NCBI GenBank assembly: GCA_964541375.1
Contig: CAZIPT010000007.1
Span: 1-49,643 of the forward strand
From: JBAXEO01 sp964541375
GTDB taxonomy: Bacteria; Actinomycetota; Coriobacteriia; Anaerosomatales; JAAXUF01
Length of the DNA: 49,643 nucleotides
Direction: 5' to 3'
Below are positions 1 to 8,827 of the stretch, piece after piece. The notes below the pieces were generated by a model that ran no database searches, was not told where the DNA came from, and saw only the letters and a program-made list of their open reading frames with translations. Position 1 is the first letter of the stretch. Every line of letters starts with the position of its first letter. The position numbers and the translations under genes are program-made.

Positions 1-785
1 TCGCTGTTGCAGTGAGGGCCGATGTCGGCGGGGCGAATCTCCTCGTGGTACCAGAAGTCGCGACCAGGCTCCATATCGATCTGGTTCTGGGTGCGCGAGA
101 TTACGATGCAGGTCTCAACGCTCGGGCACTCGAGCAGCGCCTCGTCGGCCATGGCCTTGAGCGGAATGACTCGGCCGCCGCGCAGGCCCTCGTCGGCGGT
201 GATCAGCATCTTGCATCCGCTGTCCTGGATGCGGTCGCGCAACGAGTTGGGCGAGAAGCCGCCGAACACGATCGAGTGGATCGCGCCGATACGTGCGCAG
301 CCGAGCATCGCGATGGCGAGTTCGGGAATCATCGGCATGTAGATGGCGACGCGGTCGCCCTTCTTGATGCCGTGCTTCTTCAGGACGTTAGAGAAGCGGC
401 AGACCTTGTGGTACAGAGACTGGTATGTGTAGACCTTGCTGCGGCCCTCGTCAGATTCCCAGATGATCGCGGCCTTGTTGCGTCGGCCATCGGTGAGATG
501 ACGGTCGAGGCAGTTGTACGCGACGTTGGTCTTGCCGCCAATGAACCACTCGACCTTGGGAGTCTCAAACTCCCACTCGACGACCTTGTCCCACGGCTTG
601 TCCCAATGGACCAGCTCGGTGGCCATGTCCGACCAGAAGCCCTCAGGGTCAGCGACAGACCGGTCATACATCTCCTGGTACTGCTCCATTGAGCTGACCC
701 AGGCGTTCTCCTTCACCCACTCCGGGGGTTGGATCAGCCGGCCCTCCTTGCTTACGGAATCAAAACCCGTGGACTCGTCAGTCAT
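1..785 (-). CDS. acs: Acetyl-CoA synthetase (AMP-forming), N-terminal part
   Basis: Reading the minus strand from an ATG at 785 gives about 261 residues that continue past the left edge, so the C-terminal part is missing. The translation begins MTDESTGFDSVSKEGRL and runs through an N-terminal acyl-CoA-synthetase cap (PPEWVKENAWV, then WFIGGKTNVAYNCLDRHL) into the AMP-binding domain (GDRVAIYMPMIPELAIAMLG, then IHSIVFGGFSPNSLRDRI). These are hallmark stretches of Acs, the cytosolic enzyme that makes acetyl-CoA from acetate, ATP and CoA via acetyl-AMP. The start is set by GGAGG five bases upstream. The catalytic core and the lysine that is acetylated in this family lie outside the window. A long non-coding leader precedes the gene. 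The family call is firm; propionyl-CoA synthetase is the main alternative. Confidence 0.93.
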   Translation of the reverse strand, partial: MTDESTGFDSVSKEGRLIQPPEWVKENAWVSSMEQYQEMYDRSVADPEGFWSDMATELVHWDKPWDKVVEWEFETPKVEWFIGGKTNVAYNCLDRHLTDGRRNKAAIIWESDEGRSKVYTYQSLYHKVCRFSNVLKKHGIKKGDRVAIYMPMIPELAIAMLGCARIGAIHSIVFGGFSPNSLRDRIQDSGCKMLITADEGLRGGRVIPLKAMADEALLECPSVETCIVISRTQNQIDMEPGRDFWYHEEIRPADIGPHCNS

Positions 786-1265
786 GACGGCCTCCTTGTC
801 TTCACGGTAGCTGGACTGGGAATCCCCAAGGTCGCCGAACACTCGTCCCGATCCCCATTCGGTGCTCGCGCCCCTGTTGAGACACTGATTAATAGTACGT
901 TACATGTTGGGTCTCCCCCTTCGCAACGTCAGGTGGACGGCGCGCCGGGGTCGGTCAACGGCAGGTGACCGGTGACAAGACCACCCTCCCCGTCCGGCGC
1001 CGGCCGTGTTTACCCGTTATCGCGGGCCAATTCACACATATCCGCAGAAAACTGGTCGCTGTTCTTTGTAACAAATGTTGCAGAAGTCGATTCCATGAGC
1101 TATGTTGGTTCCACAAGGTTTCCCTTCCCTTTTACGTCGCCGCTTCCGGGGGATCCGGACGGCAAACCGGCAGGGCACTCAGCGACCGGCATCGCGAGAA
1201 TGCGTCTCCCAGGCAGAGCGCATACGCCCAACAGAGGACTCAGGGGTAAAAGAGGGAAGGATTAT
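786..1265. other. Long non-coding region upstream of acs
   Basis: No credible coding sequence was found in these 480 bases; open frames here lack good starts and similarity. The stretch lies 5' of acs on the minus strand and is more AT-rich in patches (around 885-905 and 1030-1115) than its surroundings, as expected for a promoter region. An imperfect inverted repeat, ATGCG/CGCAT with inner TCT/AGA, lies near 1199-1222. I could not assign a riboswitch class or a clear -35/-10 pair. Confidence 0.5.
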
Positions 1266-1295
1266 GAAAGCCCCGGCTCGAAGGCCGGGGCTTTC
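1266..1295 (-). terminator. Perfect 12-bp hairpin after the RACo gene
   Basis: Arms 1266-1277 and 1284-1295 (GAAAGCCCCGGC / GCCGGGGCTTTC) are perfectly complementary around a 6-base loop. The hairpin sits about 60 bases past the stop of the RACo-like gene on the minus strand and well upstream of acs, where an intrinsic terminator would be expected. There is no long U-tract beyond the TTT inside the arm, so termination strength is uncertain. Confidence 0.65.
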
Positions 1296-1355
1296 GGCTG
1301 CCCGGAGGCAACTCGCCTTGCCGCGTTCATCATCGCCACGGGCATGAGTGGCTTC

Positions 1356-2924
1356 CTAGACCTTCTCGGCGTACGGCGAGAGCTCGGTCGCGGCCACGAG
1401 CGCCGCGGGAAAGCCGGGATCAGTCGCCAGGTCCACTTGCCGAGACTGCGCGGCGATTCGCGTGGCAAGCACCGCCAAGGCCGGATCCAGCGCGATCACC
1501 GCCGCCCCTTCCAAGGCCGCGTTGCCGACTGACCGAATGTGTATACCGGCGTCTTCTGGAACCACGCCTAGACCGACAAGATCCGCAGCCTCGAGCGCGG
1601 AGCCAAAGGCCCCCGCGACCAGCACCGCCTTCAGCTCCCCTGCTCCAATACCTGCGTACCTGAGCACGGTGACGATTCCCACTCGCACCGCCGCCTTTGC
1701 GAGCTGAAGCGAACGAACGTCCAACTGGCTGACCGACAGGCACCCCCCGCTACCGCCGAGCGAGACAGTGACCACGTTGTCGGGCGCGGCGAACCGATCA
1801 GCAAGCGGGCCATCGGCAACGAGCAGTCCGTCAGGACGCACGTGTCCCACGCTCCGCAGGGCCGATATCGCCGAAACGACGCCCGAGCCGGAGAACCACC
1901 TCGGCTCGGCCGTGCCCAAGGCCTTCAGCTCCACGGTCCCGGCCGCGTCGACCTCCACCCGAGTCACGGCTCCCTCCGCTGCCGGCCCACCGCATGAGAT
2001 TCCAGATCCCTCGAAGGCCGGTCCCGCTGCTGCTGACGCGACGATCATCGACCCACAGCCTGCCAGAACGATCTCGGCGTTGGTCCCGAAGTCCACGAGC
2101 ATGACCGGCTCCGCCGCATCGGAGAAACCGCAGGCGATGGACGCAGCGAGCGCGTCTCCGCCCACGAAGCCAGCGATCGGCGGCAAGACGACCACGGACG
2201 CTGAGGGTGCCAGGGACGCGCGAACCGGCGATTCCTTGGGCAGCTCCCCTCCACCGGCTGGCGGAGTGAACGGTGCGGTGGCCAAGGGCGCCATATCGGC
2301 CCCTGCGAGCAGGCCGATCATCGCGCTGTTTCCCGCGATCACAGTGCGTTCGATGCCCCGGGTCTGCACGCCCCCGAGCGCCGCAGCCGCACTCAGCGCC
2401 GAGACGATGGATGCCTCCGCGGCGCCCTGGAGCTCAGACGCCGAGCCGGCGAGTGCCGCGCTGATGCGGGTGAGCACGTCGGCCCCGAAAGCCTGCTGGC
2501 GGTTGGGCACGCTCGCCCGAGCGACCTCGCGGCCGGTTGAAGCGTTCACCAGCAGCGCTGCCACCGACGTGGTACCCAGATCGACACCAGCGACAAGGGG
2601 CTCAAGGACGCCTTCTGGTGTCGCTGTTCCGCCTCGGTATTGGGCGAGAATGGGTCGTAGTTCGCATGGCCCGGTGACGCGCGCACGACAAGCGAGTCGC
2701 ACACCGTCGGGGGCATTACGCAGCCCCTGAAGCTCCTGTGGGTCGGGCTCTGACAGCCGGCCCGACACGACTCGCACTCCGCAGGAACCACAGACGCCGC
2801 GACCGCCGCAGGGCGCGGGCAAGATCAAGTCTGCGTCCCTGGATGCCTGAAGCACCGTCACCCCAGGCTCAACCCATACCGTAATCGCCGCCGGGGCAAA
2901 AGTGACCGGGACGCGAACGACCAT
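1356..2924 (-). CDS. RACo-like ASKHA/ferredoxin activator of corrinoid proteins
   Basis: The 522-aa protein has an N-terminal plant-type [2Fe-2S] domain (residues 1-85) with C39, C45, C48 and C79 in the C-x5-C-x2-C...C spacing. A large ASKHA ATPase-like region follows, beginning at DLGTTS near residue 115. This is the architecture of reductive activators of corrinoid proteins (RACo / DUF4445), which use ATP hydrolysis to drive electron transfer to inactive cob(II)alamin on corrinoid iron-sulfur or methyltransferase proteins. The ATG lies four bases after the HIT gene stop, so the two are probably cotranscribed with xseAB. No corrinoid protein, methyltransferase or CODH/ACS gene is visible nearby, so its partner is unknown. 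It is somewhat shorter than many family members. Family call firm, substrate inferred. Confidence 0.85.
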   Translation of the reverse strand: MVVRVPVTFAPAAITVWVEPGVTVLQASRDADLILPAPCGGRGVCGSCGVRVVSGRLSEPDPQELQGLRNAPDGVRLACRARVTGPCELRPILAQYRGGTATPEGVLEPLVAGVDLGTTSVAALLVNASTGREVARASVPNRQQAFGADVLTRISAALAGSASELQGAAEASIVSALSAAAALGGVQTRGIERTVIAGNSAMIGLLAGADMAPLATAPFTPPAGGGELPKESPVRASLAPSASVVVLPPIAGFVGGDALAASIACGFSDAAEPVMLVDFGTNAEIVLAGCGSMIVASAAAGPAFEGSGISCGGPAAEGAVTRVEVDAAGTVELKALGTAEPRWFSGSGVVSAISALRSVGHVRPDGLLVADGPLADRFAAPDNVVTVSLGGSGGCLSVSQLDVRSLQLAKAAVRVGIVTVLRYAGIGAGELKAVLVAGAFGSALEAADLVGLGVVPEDAGIHIRSVGNAALEGAAVIALDPALAVLATRIAAQSRQVDLATDPGFPAALVAATELSPYAEKV

Positions 2925-2928
2925 CGAG

Positions 2929-3282
2929 CTACTCGGCAGCGAACGTGACCATGCCGTGCTCCATGGCTCGCCCGCCCATGACGTGGACGTGAAGATGCTT
3001 CACGGTCTGATTGGCGTCCGCACCGTTATTGACGATGACCCTATAGCCTGACTGGGAGACGCCCCTGTCACTGGCGACTTGAGGGACAGCCGCGAACAGT
3101 GCAGCCAGCGTTTCGGCGGGCACGTCGTCGGCAAGATCGGTGTAGTGCTCGCGCGGAATCACCAAGGTATGCACAGGCGCCTGCGGCGAGATGTCGTCGA
3201 AGGCGACCACCAGTTCATCCTGGTAGACGAACGTGACCGGAATCTCTCCGCGTCCCATCTTGCAGAAGATGCATTCATCCAT
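2929..3282 (-). CDS. HIT-family nucleotide hydrolase (HinT-like)
   Basis: A 117-aa histidine-triad protein. The signature HLHVHVMGG near the C-terminus supplies the catalytic histidines, and CIFC near the N-terminus matches the zinc-binding pair of many HinT-like proteins. Such enzymes hydrolyse nucleoside phosphoramidates and adenylates in the cytosol. I chose the ATG at 3282 because GAGAGGTG lies just upstream. A GTG at 3291 would add three residues but overlaps that ribosome-binding site. It lies between xseB and the RACo-like gene, all on the minus strand. Confidence 0.93.
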   Translation of the reverse strand: MDECIFCKMGRGEIPVTFVYQDELVVAFDDISPQAPVHTLVIPREHYTDLADDVPAETLAALFAAVPQVASDRGVSQSGYRVIVNNGADANQTVKHLHVHVMGGRAMEHGMVTFAAE

Positions 3283-3342
3283 GGCGGTCACCTCTCGATG
3301 GTCTCAACTGCAGTCGTTCAGATCCGCGTTTCTCAGCTCGGT

Positions 3343-3636
3343 CTAGAACGGTACCTCTTCGGATGACTCCCTTGAAGGCGGCGTCGAGTCATCGGCGCCG
3401 CTGTCCACCAACCCAGCCTCGGATTCAAGCTCGCCTACGAGCATCGTGACCTTTTGCTGCGCGTCAGCGAGCTTGGCCTGGAGCGCCCTGAGCAGGGCTA
3501 CGCCGCGCTCGTAACGCTCGAGACTGTCCTCAAGTTCAAGTTGGCCGCCCTCAAGCGCTGCAACGATCTGGTCCAGTTCGGTGAGCGCCGAGCCAAACGT
3601 CAGCTCGGCGGGATCACTGCAGGTCGGTTCCGTCAT
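3343..3636 (-). CDS. xseB: Exodeoxyribonuclease VII small subunit
   Basis: A 97-aa protein whose first 70 residues carry the short two-helix fold typical of XseB (SALTELDQIVAALEGGQLEL, then DSLERYERGVALLR), followed by an acidic, low-complexity tail. With XseA it forms exonuclease VII, which degrades single-stranded DNA from both ends into oligonucleotides. Its ATG overlaps the xseA stop by four bases, implying translational coupling, and GGAGG lies four bases upstream. The tail of about 25 residues is longer than in minimal XseB proteins. Confidence 0.95.
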   Translation of the reverse strand: MTEPTCSDPAELTFGSALTELDQIVAALEGGQLELEDSLERYERGVALLRALQAKLADAQQKVTMLVGELESEAGLVDSGADDSTPPSRESSEEVPF

Positions 3637-4907
3637 TGTTCCTCCAGTTGCAGAAGTTGGGTCACCGAGGCGTCTACCGTGCCGTCGCGAACTCGCACGA
3701 TGAGCGAATCACCGATCTCGAGTTGCGACACCGTCTTCACGACCGTGGTCCCGTCGGCACCGAAACACACGGAGTATCCCCTGGTCAGTATCCCAAGCGG
3801 CGAGAGGTCCTCGAGCCGCGCGGAGCCGAGCGCCAATGCGGCCCGGGCGCTCTCCAAGAGTCCCGGACCAGCGCGCATCAGCCGCTCGTGCGCGTACTGC
3901 AGGCTCCGCTCATCACGCGCGAGACGCTCGGGGATAGCACGCGAGAGCTTCATACCCGCCATGTCGATGGCCTGGGCCACCGCGCCAAGAACCGCATGGG
4001 GATCCCGAAGTACCGGTCGCTCGGCGAGTCGGACAACCTGTTGCGCAGCTGTCTTCAGTCTATTGTGTAGCGCCGCACCCAGCGCGCGACCCTCGCGACT
4101 CAACGCGAGCACCAACTGCGCGTGAGACGGCGTGACAGCCTCTGCCGCCGCCGTGGGCGTCGAAGCGCGCAGATCGGCGACCATGTCGGCGATCGACGTG
4201 TCGGGTTCGTGTCCTATGCCGGTCACGACGGGAACAGGACACGCCACCACCGCCCGTGCAACCTGCTCGGAGTTGAACGGCATGAGATCCTCGTATGAGC
4301 CGCCACCGCGCACCAGCAAGACCACCTGCGCGCCGGAGTTCGAAGCGATCGCAAGGCCGTTGACAATGGCGGCAGGTGCACCCTCTCCCTCAACCGCAAC
4401 GCCGGCGATCTGCAGCTCGGCCAACGGGTAGCGTCGGCGCAGGGTGCGAATCACATCGTGAACCGCCTTGCCCCGCGGAGAAGTCACCAGGGCGATCCGC
4501 TCAGGGAACCGCGGGAGGTCTCTCTTTCGTTCGGGCCGCATGAGGCCCTCCGACTCCAGCGTGCGCGCCAGTGCCGCCACCTGCACTCTGAGAATGCCCT
4601 CCCCTGCCGGTGCCAGGGCTCGCACCTGAAACTGCATCCGGCCCTTGGGGACGTAAGCCGAGAAGGCCCCCGAGAGTTCGACAAGCATCCCACATCGCAG
4701 CTCCACACCGGCGGCCTCGTACGCGTCGCGCCACATGAGGCACGGCATCGAAGCGCCCCCGTCGGACACCGTGAAGTACGCTGCTTTGTACCCGGGCTTG
4801 TCGTTGAACTCAGAAACCTCGCCCAATACGCGGATCCGCACGCCTTCAAGCGCGCGCTTCGCCGCCCCCATGGCTTCTGTGACTGTAAGTGAACGCTCGT
4901 CGGCCAA
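3633..4907 (-). CDS. xseA: Exodeoxyribonuclease VII large subunit
   Basis: A 424-aa protein with an N-terminal OB-fold DNA-binding domain (about 1-100, including RVLGEVSEFNDKPGYKAAYF) and the XseA nuclease domain (about 120-340). The latter has family-typical stretches IALVTSPRGKAVHDVIRTL, VLLVRGGGSYEDLMPFN and VVTGIGHEPDTSIADMVADL. It is the catalytic subunit of exonuclease VII. The start is TTG at 4907, preceded by GAGGAGGG; no better ATG exists because the OB fold begins immediately. First gene of the xseA-xseB-HIT-RACo run. Length is close to the family norm. Confidence 0.96.
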   Translation of the reverse strand: MADERSLTVTEAMGAAKRALEGVRIRVLGEVSEFNDKPGYKAAYFTVSDGGASMPCLMWRDAYEAAGVELRCGMLVELSGAFSAYVPKGRMQFQVRALAPAGEGILRVQVAALARTLESEGLMRPERKRDLPRFPERIALVTSPRGKAVHDVIRTLRRRYPLAELQIAGVAVEGEGAPAAIVNGLAIASNSGAQVVLLVRGGGSYEDLMPFNSEQVARAVVACPVPVVTGIGHEPDTSIADMVADLRASTPTAAAEAVTPSHAQLVLALSREGRALGAALHNRLKTAAQQVVRLAERPVLRDPHAVLGAVAQAIDMAGMKLSRAIPERLARDERSLQYAHERLMRAGPGLLESARAALALGSARLEDLSPLGILTRGYSVCFGADGTTVVKTVSQLEIGDSLIVRVRDGTVDASVTQLLQLEEQ

Positions 4908-5003
4908 GCGGATTCCCTCCTCAGACGGCTCATTCTATCAGCCGAGACTGACATCGCCTGTCGCCGATAACCGGTGCCGGCGGCCCCATGAAGCGTGTGC
5001 GAT

Positions 5004-5693
5004 TCAGTCTCGCTGCGCGAGCCCCATGTAGTAGAGCAGCTGCAGCGCCGCGATGAGTGCAGCCGCAACGTAGGTGAGCGCCGCTGCCGTCAGGACCTGC
5101 CGGGCACCCGCGAGCTGCTGCGCATCCACTGCGCCCGTTGCCTCAAGCGATATGAGCGCGCGACGCGAGGCGTCGAACTCGACCGGCAGTGTCACGACCT
5201 GAAAGAGCACGGCCATCGAGTAGAACGCGATCCCAAGCCAGACAAGCCCGCTTACCTGGATCCAGAACCCCACAACGATGAGTATCCACGACGCACTCGA
5301 CCCGATGTTTGCAGCCGGCACGAGAGTGGTTCGAACGGTCCCCCACACATAGCGCTCCGCATCCTGGACGGCATGCCCAGCCTCATGCGCTGCCACGCCC
5401 GCGGCGGCGACGCTCGAGACGCCGAACACGTTGGCGGAGAGGTTCAGGACCTTGGTTCGCGGATCGTAGTTGTCCGAAAGCTTGCCACCCACCTGTCGGA
5501 TTTCAACACCGTCCAACCCATGGGAACTGAGAACCCTTCGTGCTACCTGCGCGCCCGTCATGCCGCTCGACACCGGGACGCTGCTCCACTTCCGAAATGA
5601 CGACTTGATGTAGCCCTGCGTGATCAATCCGAGCGCAACCGTGGCGATCATCAGAGCTATCCATTGGGGGCTGAAACCGAATCCTATCGGCAC
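5004..5693 (-). CDS. Membrane zinc metallopeptidase, YugP family
   Basis: A 229-aa protein with an N-terminal membrane segment (about 9-28), a cytosolic or peripheral catalytic part and two or three further hydrophobic segments (about 130-175 and 200-225). The zinc-binding motif HEAGH occupies residues 103-107 within VAAHEAGHAVQ, and SDNYDP with LNLSANVF upstream is typical of the Zn_peptidase_2 (YugP) family. Substrates of this family are not well defined. The start is GTG at 5693 with GGAGGAG upstream. It follows RNase D by 48 bases on the same strand and may be cotranscribed with it. Confidence 0.9.
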   Translation of the reverse strand: MPIGFGFSPQWIALMIATVALGLITQGYIKSSFRKWSSVPVSSGMTGAQVARRVLSSHGLDGVEIRQVGGKLSDNYDPRTKVLNLSANVFGVSSVAAAGVAAHEAGHAVQDAERYVWGTVRTTLVPAANIGSSASWILIVVGFWIQVSGLVWLGIAFYSMAVLFQVVTLPVEFDASRRALISLEATGAVDAQQLAGARQVLTAAALTYVAAALIAALQLLYYMGLAQRD

Positions 5694-5741
5694 GTGTGTG
5701 ATCTCCTCCGAAGTACTGACGGCCGTGCGGCCGAAGGTTGA

Positions 5742-6899
5742 CTACGCGTCCGTTGACCTGGTGGGGGTGACGACCAGTGAGCCGTCCTTCAAAGTCAGCT
5801 CCAAGCGGCCTTCAAGCAAGGCCACAAGCTCGTCTCCGACCATCTTCTTGCGCCAGCCCTCCAGCAAGGGGCTTGCCTCCTTTTCGCCGGCGGCGAGTCG
5901 TTCCAGGTCGTCGCGAGACGCCATCAGCGGCATCGCGACTCCGTGCTCACGTGCACGAAGACGCACGAGCGCGACCATCAAGTCGACAGCGCCGTCGACA
6001 TCGCCCACGGGACGGCGTCGCTTCTGCAAACTGGGCAGGTCGTCGTCGTCAACCGCACAACCGGCAGCGACTGCTTCGAGAAGCCCTTGCTGCGCGCCGC
6101 GCCCTACCTTGTCGGCGACACCGCGAATCGTGTACAGCTCATCACCCGACTTGGGCGTGCGGCGTGAGATCTCGATAATGCTCTCGTCGCCGATTACCCA
6201 GCGCTTGGGGACGTCTCGGCGCTGCGCTTCGCGCTCCCGCCAGGCCGCGACCTCTCGTGCCACCGCAAGTTGGCGGCGGTTGAGAGACGAGATGCGCTTG
6301 ACACGGCGCCACAGCTCACCAGGAACCACCGTGTACGTCGCAGGATCCTCGAGCCGCGCGAAATCGGCGGCGAGCCACTCGATTCGACCCTCGCGCTCCA
6401 TCTCGGCGAGCAGGCGCCGGCGAATCTCAGGCAGGTAGCGGACGTCGTTCAGGGCGTACTCGATCTGCGTCTCACTCAGCGGCCGCTTGGCCCAGTCGGT
6501 GTAGGTGTCGCCCTTGTCGAGAGTGACGCCCATGACCTCCTTCACCAGCGCCCCATAGCCCACCTGCTGGGGAAACCCGGCGAGTGTCGCCGCTACTTGC
6601 GAGTCGAAGATCGGCGCGGTGGCAACTCCGAACAGCCGGTAGAAGATTTCGAGGTCCTGCGAGCCCGCGTGGAATATCTTGACGACGCGCGGATCGATCA
6701 GGAGCGCCTTGAGCGGCGAGAGGTCCTCGATCGCAAGCGGGTCGACGATCGCCGTGATGTCGTCGGAAGCAAGCTGTATGAGGCACAGCCGGGCGAAGTA
6801 GGTCTTCTCCCGCATGAACTCAGTGTCGATGGCGACGCCAGGCGCGGTCCTGAGCTGTTCGATGAGCGCAGAGAGTGATTCGGTGTCTGTGACATACAC
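5742..6899 (-). CDS. rnd: Ribonuclease D
   Basis: A 385-aa protein with a DEDD-type 3'-5' exonuclease domain (about 1-175): Exo I as VAIDTEF, Exo II around IFHAGSQDLEIFYRLFG, and Exo III as YALNDVRYL with the expected tyrosine and aspartate. HRDC-type helical regions follow in the C-terminal half (about 205-285 and 300-370). RNase D trims 3' ends of tRNA and other small RNAs. The start appears to be GTG at 6899, giving the usual short lead-in to the first strand, with a GGGAG element somewhat far upstream. Length fits the family (about 370-390 aa). Confidence 0.95.
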   Translation of the reverse strand: MYVTDTESLSALIEQLRTAPGVAIDTEFMREKTYFARLCLIQLASDDITAIVDPLAIEDLSPLKALLIDPRVVKIFHAGSQDLEIFYRLFGVATAPIFDSQVAATLAGFPQQVGYGALVKEVMGVTLDKGDTYTDWAKRPLSETQIEYALNDVRYLPEIRRRLLAEMEREGRIEWLAADFARLEDPATYTVVPGELWRRVKRISSLNRRQLAVAREVAAWREREAQRRDVPKRWVIGDESIIEISRRTPKSGDELYTIRGVADKVGRGAQQGLLEAVAAGCAVDDDDLPSLQKRRRPVGDVDGAVDLMVALVRLRAREHGVAMPLMASRDDLERLAAGEKEASPLLEGWRKKMVGDELVALLEGRLELTLKDGSLVVTPTRSTDA

Positions 6900-7053
6900 T
6901 AGCGGTGGCGCTCCCTTCGGCGGGGCTTTGCGATAGTCGGCGGACTCGGGTTCCCCCGCCGCCCGATGCGTCTTGTCATATCATGAAGCGTAGTCGACCC
7001 TCGTCTCGCTGGCGAGGTAGGACGGGGACCGTCCCGAAAGGCGGGCACAAGGG

Positions 7054-7959
7054 GTGCGCGTTCTCATCATCGTCAATACCCGCTCCGGCGGCGGAGACTC
7101 CGGTCTCTACTACTTCGTGCGTGCGCTTGGTGCGAGCGGCGCGGAGGTCACCCTGCGCTTCAGCGACGGCACCCCATCGCTGGAGTCGCTGGTAACCGAC
7201 GCCCGAGCCTTTGACCGGGTCGTAGCGGCGGGCGGAGACGGAACCGCTTCGGCTCTCTGTTACGCGCTTCGCGACACCGCGGTGCCTATCCTCGTGTACC
7301 CGGCGGGTACCGCCAACCTTCTGGCTCTGAACCTCAATATGCCGAGCGAACCGCGTGCCCTGGCGGACGTGGCCCTTCTCGGCCAGCAGGTCCGGTTCGA
7401 CCTGGGCGAGATCACGCACAGCGTCAACGGGGGTGACTCCAAAGTCAGAAGAGGGTTCGCAATCATGGCCGGAGCAGGCTATGACGCGTCGATCATGGAA
7501 GCAGCGCAGCAGTTCAAGTCCACCCTGGGGGCCTTCGCCTACCTCATGGCTGCCGTCGTCAATCTGGCTCCGACCGCCTCGCAGTTCGAGCTTGAGCTGG
7601 ACAGCGAGCGAATCAGCACCGACGGTATCGCGGTTCTGCTTGTCAACTTCGGGCGCATACAGTTCGACCTGCCGGTGGCCAACGGTGCCGATCCCCGCGA
7701 CGGCGTCTTTCAAGTCGCGGTCTTGCGCACGCGTAACGTCGCGGGGCTACTGCCTGCGATTGTCGCCGGTCTCTCGGGCGCCGAGAAGGTACCTGGCATC
7801 GATGTCTACAAAGCGAGCCACGTGTCCATCGCCGCTGAGCCCCGGCTTCGGGTTCAGTACGACGGCGAGGTCGTCGAGGACTTCACACCCTTCGAGGCGA
7901 CAATCCTGCCGCACGCCGCCAACCTTCTCCTGCCGTCCGACTCACCCTACGCGGACTGA
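7054..7959 (+). CDS. Diacylglycerol/lipid kinase-like protein (YegS/BmrU/DagK family)
   Basis: A 301-aa protein beginning VRVLIIVNTRSGGG, with the nucleotide-binding signature AAGGDGT near residue 60 and the PAGTANLLALNL stretch near residue 90 of the DAGK catalytic domain, followed by a C-terminal beta-rich half. Family members phosphorylate diacylglycerol or related lipids at the inner membrane face. The start is GTG at 7054, only a few bases after an AAGGG element. It is a lone plus-strand gene, divergent from rnd and convergent with terC. The lipid substrate cannot be told from sequence. Confidence 0.88.
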   Translation: MRVLIIVNTRSGGGDSGLYYFVRALGASGAEVTLRFSDGTPSLESLVTDARAFDRVVAAGGDGTASALCYALRDTAVPILVYPAGTANLLALNLNMPSEPRALADVALLGQQVRFDLGEITHSVNGGDSKVRRGFAIMAGAGYDASIMEAAQQFKSTLGAFAYLMAAVVNLAPTASQFELELDSERISTDGIAVLLVNFGRIQFDLPVANGADPRDGVFQVAVLRTRNVAGLLPAIVAGLSGAEKVPGIDVYKASHVSIAAEPRLRVQYDGEVVEDFTPFEATILPHAANLLLPSDSPYAD

Positions 7960-7989
7960 ATCGGGGCGGTGCCCCTGCGCCTTCAGCTT

Positions 7990-8757
7990 CTAGGCGCTCT
8001 CCCCTTCGGGCCGCCGTTTCGCGAGATTCGAGTCGTAGCGCATCTGGACCAGCTCGACCCCCAATGAGAAGAACATCGCGAAGTACACGAAGCCCTTGGG
8101 CACCGAGAACTCGAGTGCCTCGGCGGTCAGCAGCGTCCCGATCATCAGCAGGAACGCAAGCGCCAGAATCTTGAGCGAGGCGTGCTTGTTGATGAAATTC
8201 GAGACCGGGTCCGCAAAAGCGACCATCACGATCATCGCGATCACGACGCCGGTCACCATGATCGCGATGTCGTTGACCATCCCCACGGCCGTGATCACTG
8301 AGTCGAGCGAGAAGATGATGTCCATCAGCGCGATGTTGAGGATGACAGCGCCCATCGAAACCTTGACCGCGGTTTCGCGCACGCCCTCGTCCTTGAGCTC
8401 GACCTTGTGGTAGATCTCGGTGACCGCTTTGTAGATGAGGAAGAGTCCGCCACCCAGCAGCACTACCGTCTTCCCCGTGACCTCCAAGGGTGCGCCGTGG
8501 ACCTGGACGGGGATCTCGAACAGCGGCGTCGTGAGCTTCGCGATCCACGAAAGCGAGAAGAGGAGCATGAGTCGCGTGACCAACGCCGCAGCCAATCCAA
8601 ACTGCCGCGCAGGCTTCTGCTGTTCCTTGGGGAGCCGTCCGGTGAGGATGGCGATGAACACCAGGTTGTCGATCCCGAGAACGATCTCGAGAAGTGCGAG
8701 CGTCAGAACCGCGACCCACGCGGCCGGGGTCGAGAAGGTCGCTACGAGATTCTCCAT
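7990..8757 (-). CDS. TerC-family integral membrane protein
   Basis: A 255-aa, very hydrophobic protein with seven or so predicted membrane segments. Family-typical acidic motifs are in helices: LLEIVLGIDNLVFIAILTGR near the N-terminus and LMDIIFSLDSVITAVGM in the middle. TerC/YgdQ/Alx-like proteins are associated with metal (notably manganese) export and with tellurite resistance clusters, but no other ter genes are present here. The ATG is set by AGGAGG four bases upstream. Transported ion is inference only. Confidence 0.9.
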   Translation of the reverse strand: MENLVATFSTPAAWVAVLTLALLEIVLGIDNLVFIAILTGRLPKEQQKPARQFGLAAALVTRLMLLFSLSWIAKLTTPLFEIPVQVHGAPLEVTGKTVVLLGGGLFLIYKAVTEIYHKVELKDEGVRETAVKVSMGAVILNIALMDIIFSLDSVITAVGMVNDIAIMVTGVVIAMIVMVAFADPVSNFINKHASLKILALAFLLMIGTLLTAEALEFSVPKGFVYFAMFFSLGVELVQMRYDSNLAKRRPEGESA

Positions 8758-8827
8758 CTATCCTCCTGTGACGAAGCGAACCGCCACAGTATAGGTGAAC
8801 CGGCGCGGCGCGCGCGGCGCCGTTCAG

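Noticed and set aside
1098..1113. GG-N10-GC element upstream of acs resembling a sigma-54 promoter
   Set aside because: Only TGG...T.GC matches well; several consensus bases differ, and this spacing occurs often by chance. It would also give a leader of about 300 bases.
7883..8719. 278-codon minus-strand frame overlapping terC
   Set aside because: Out of frame with terC, which has a strong ribosome-binding site, membrane helices and family motifs; this frame is Arg/Gly-rich with no domain.
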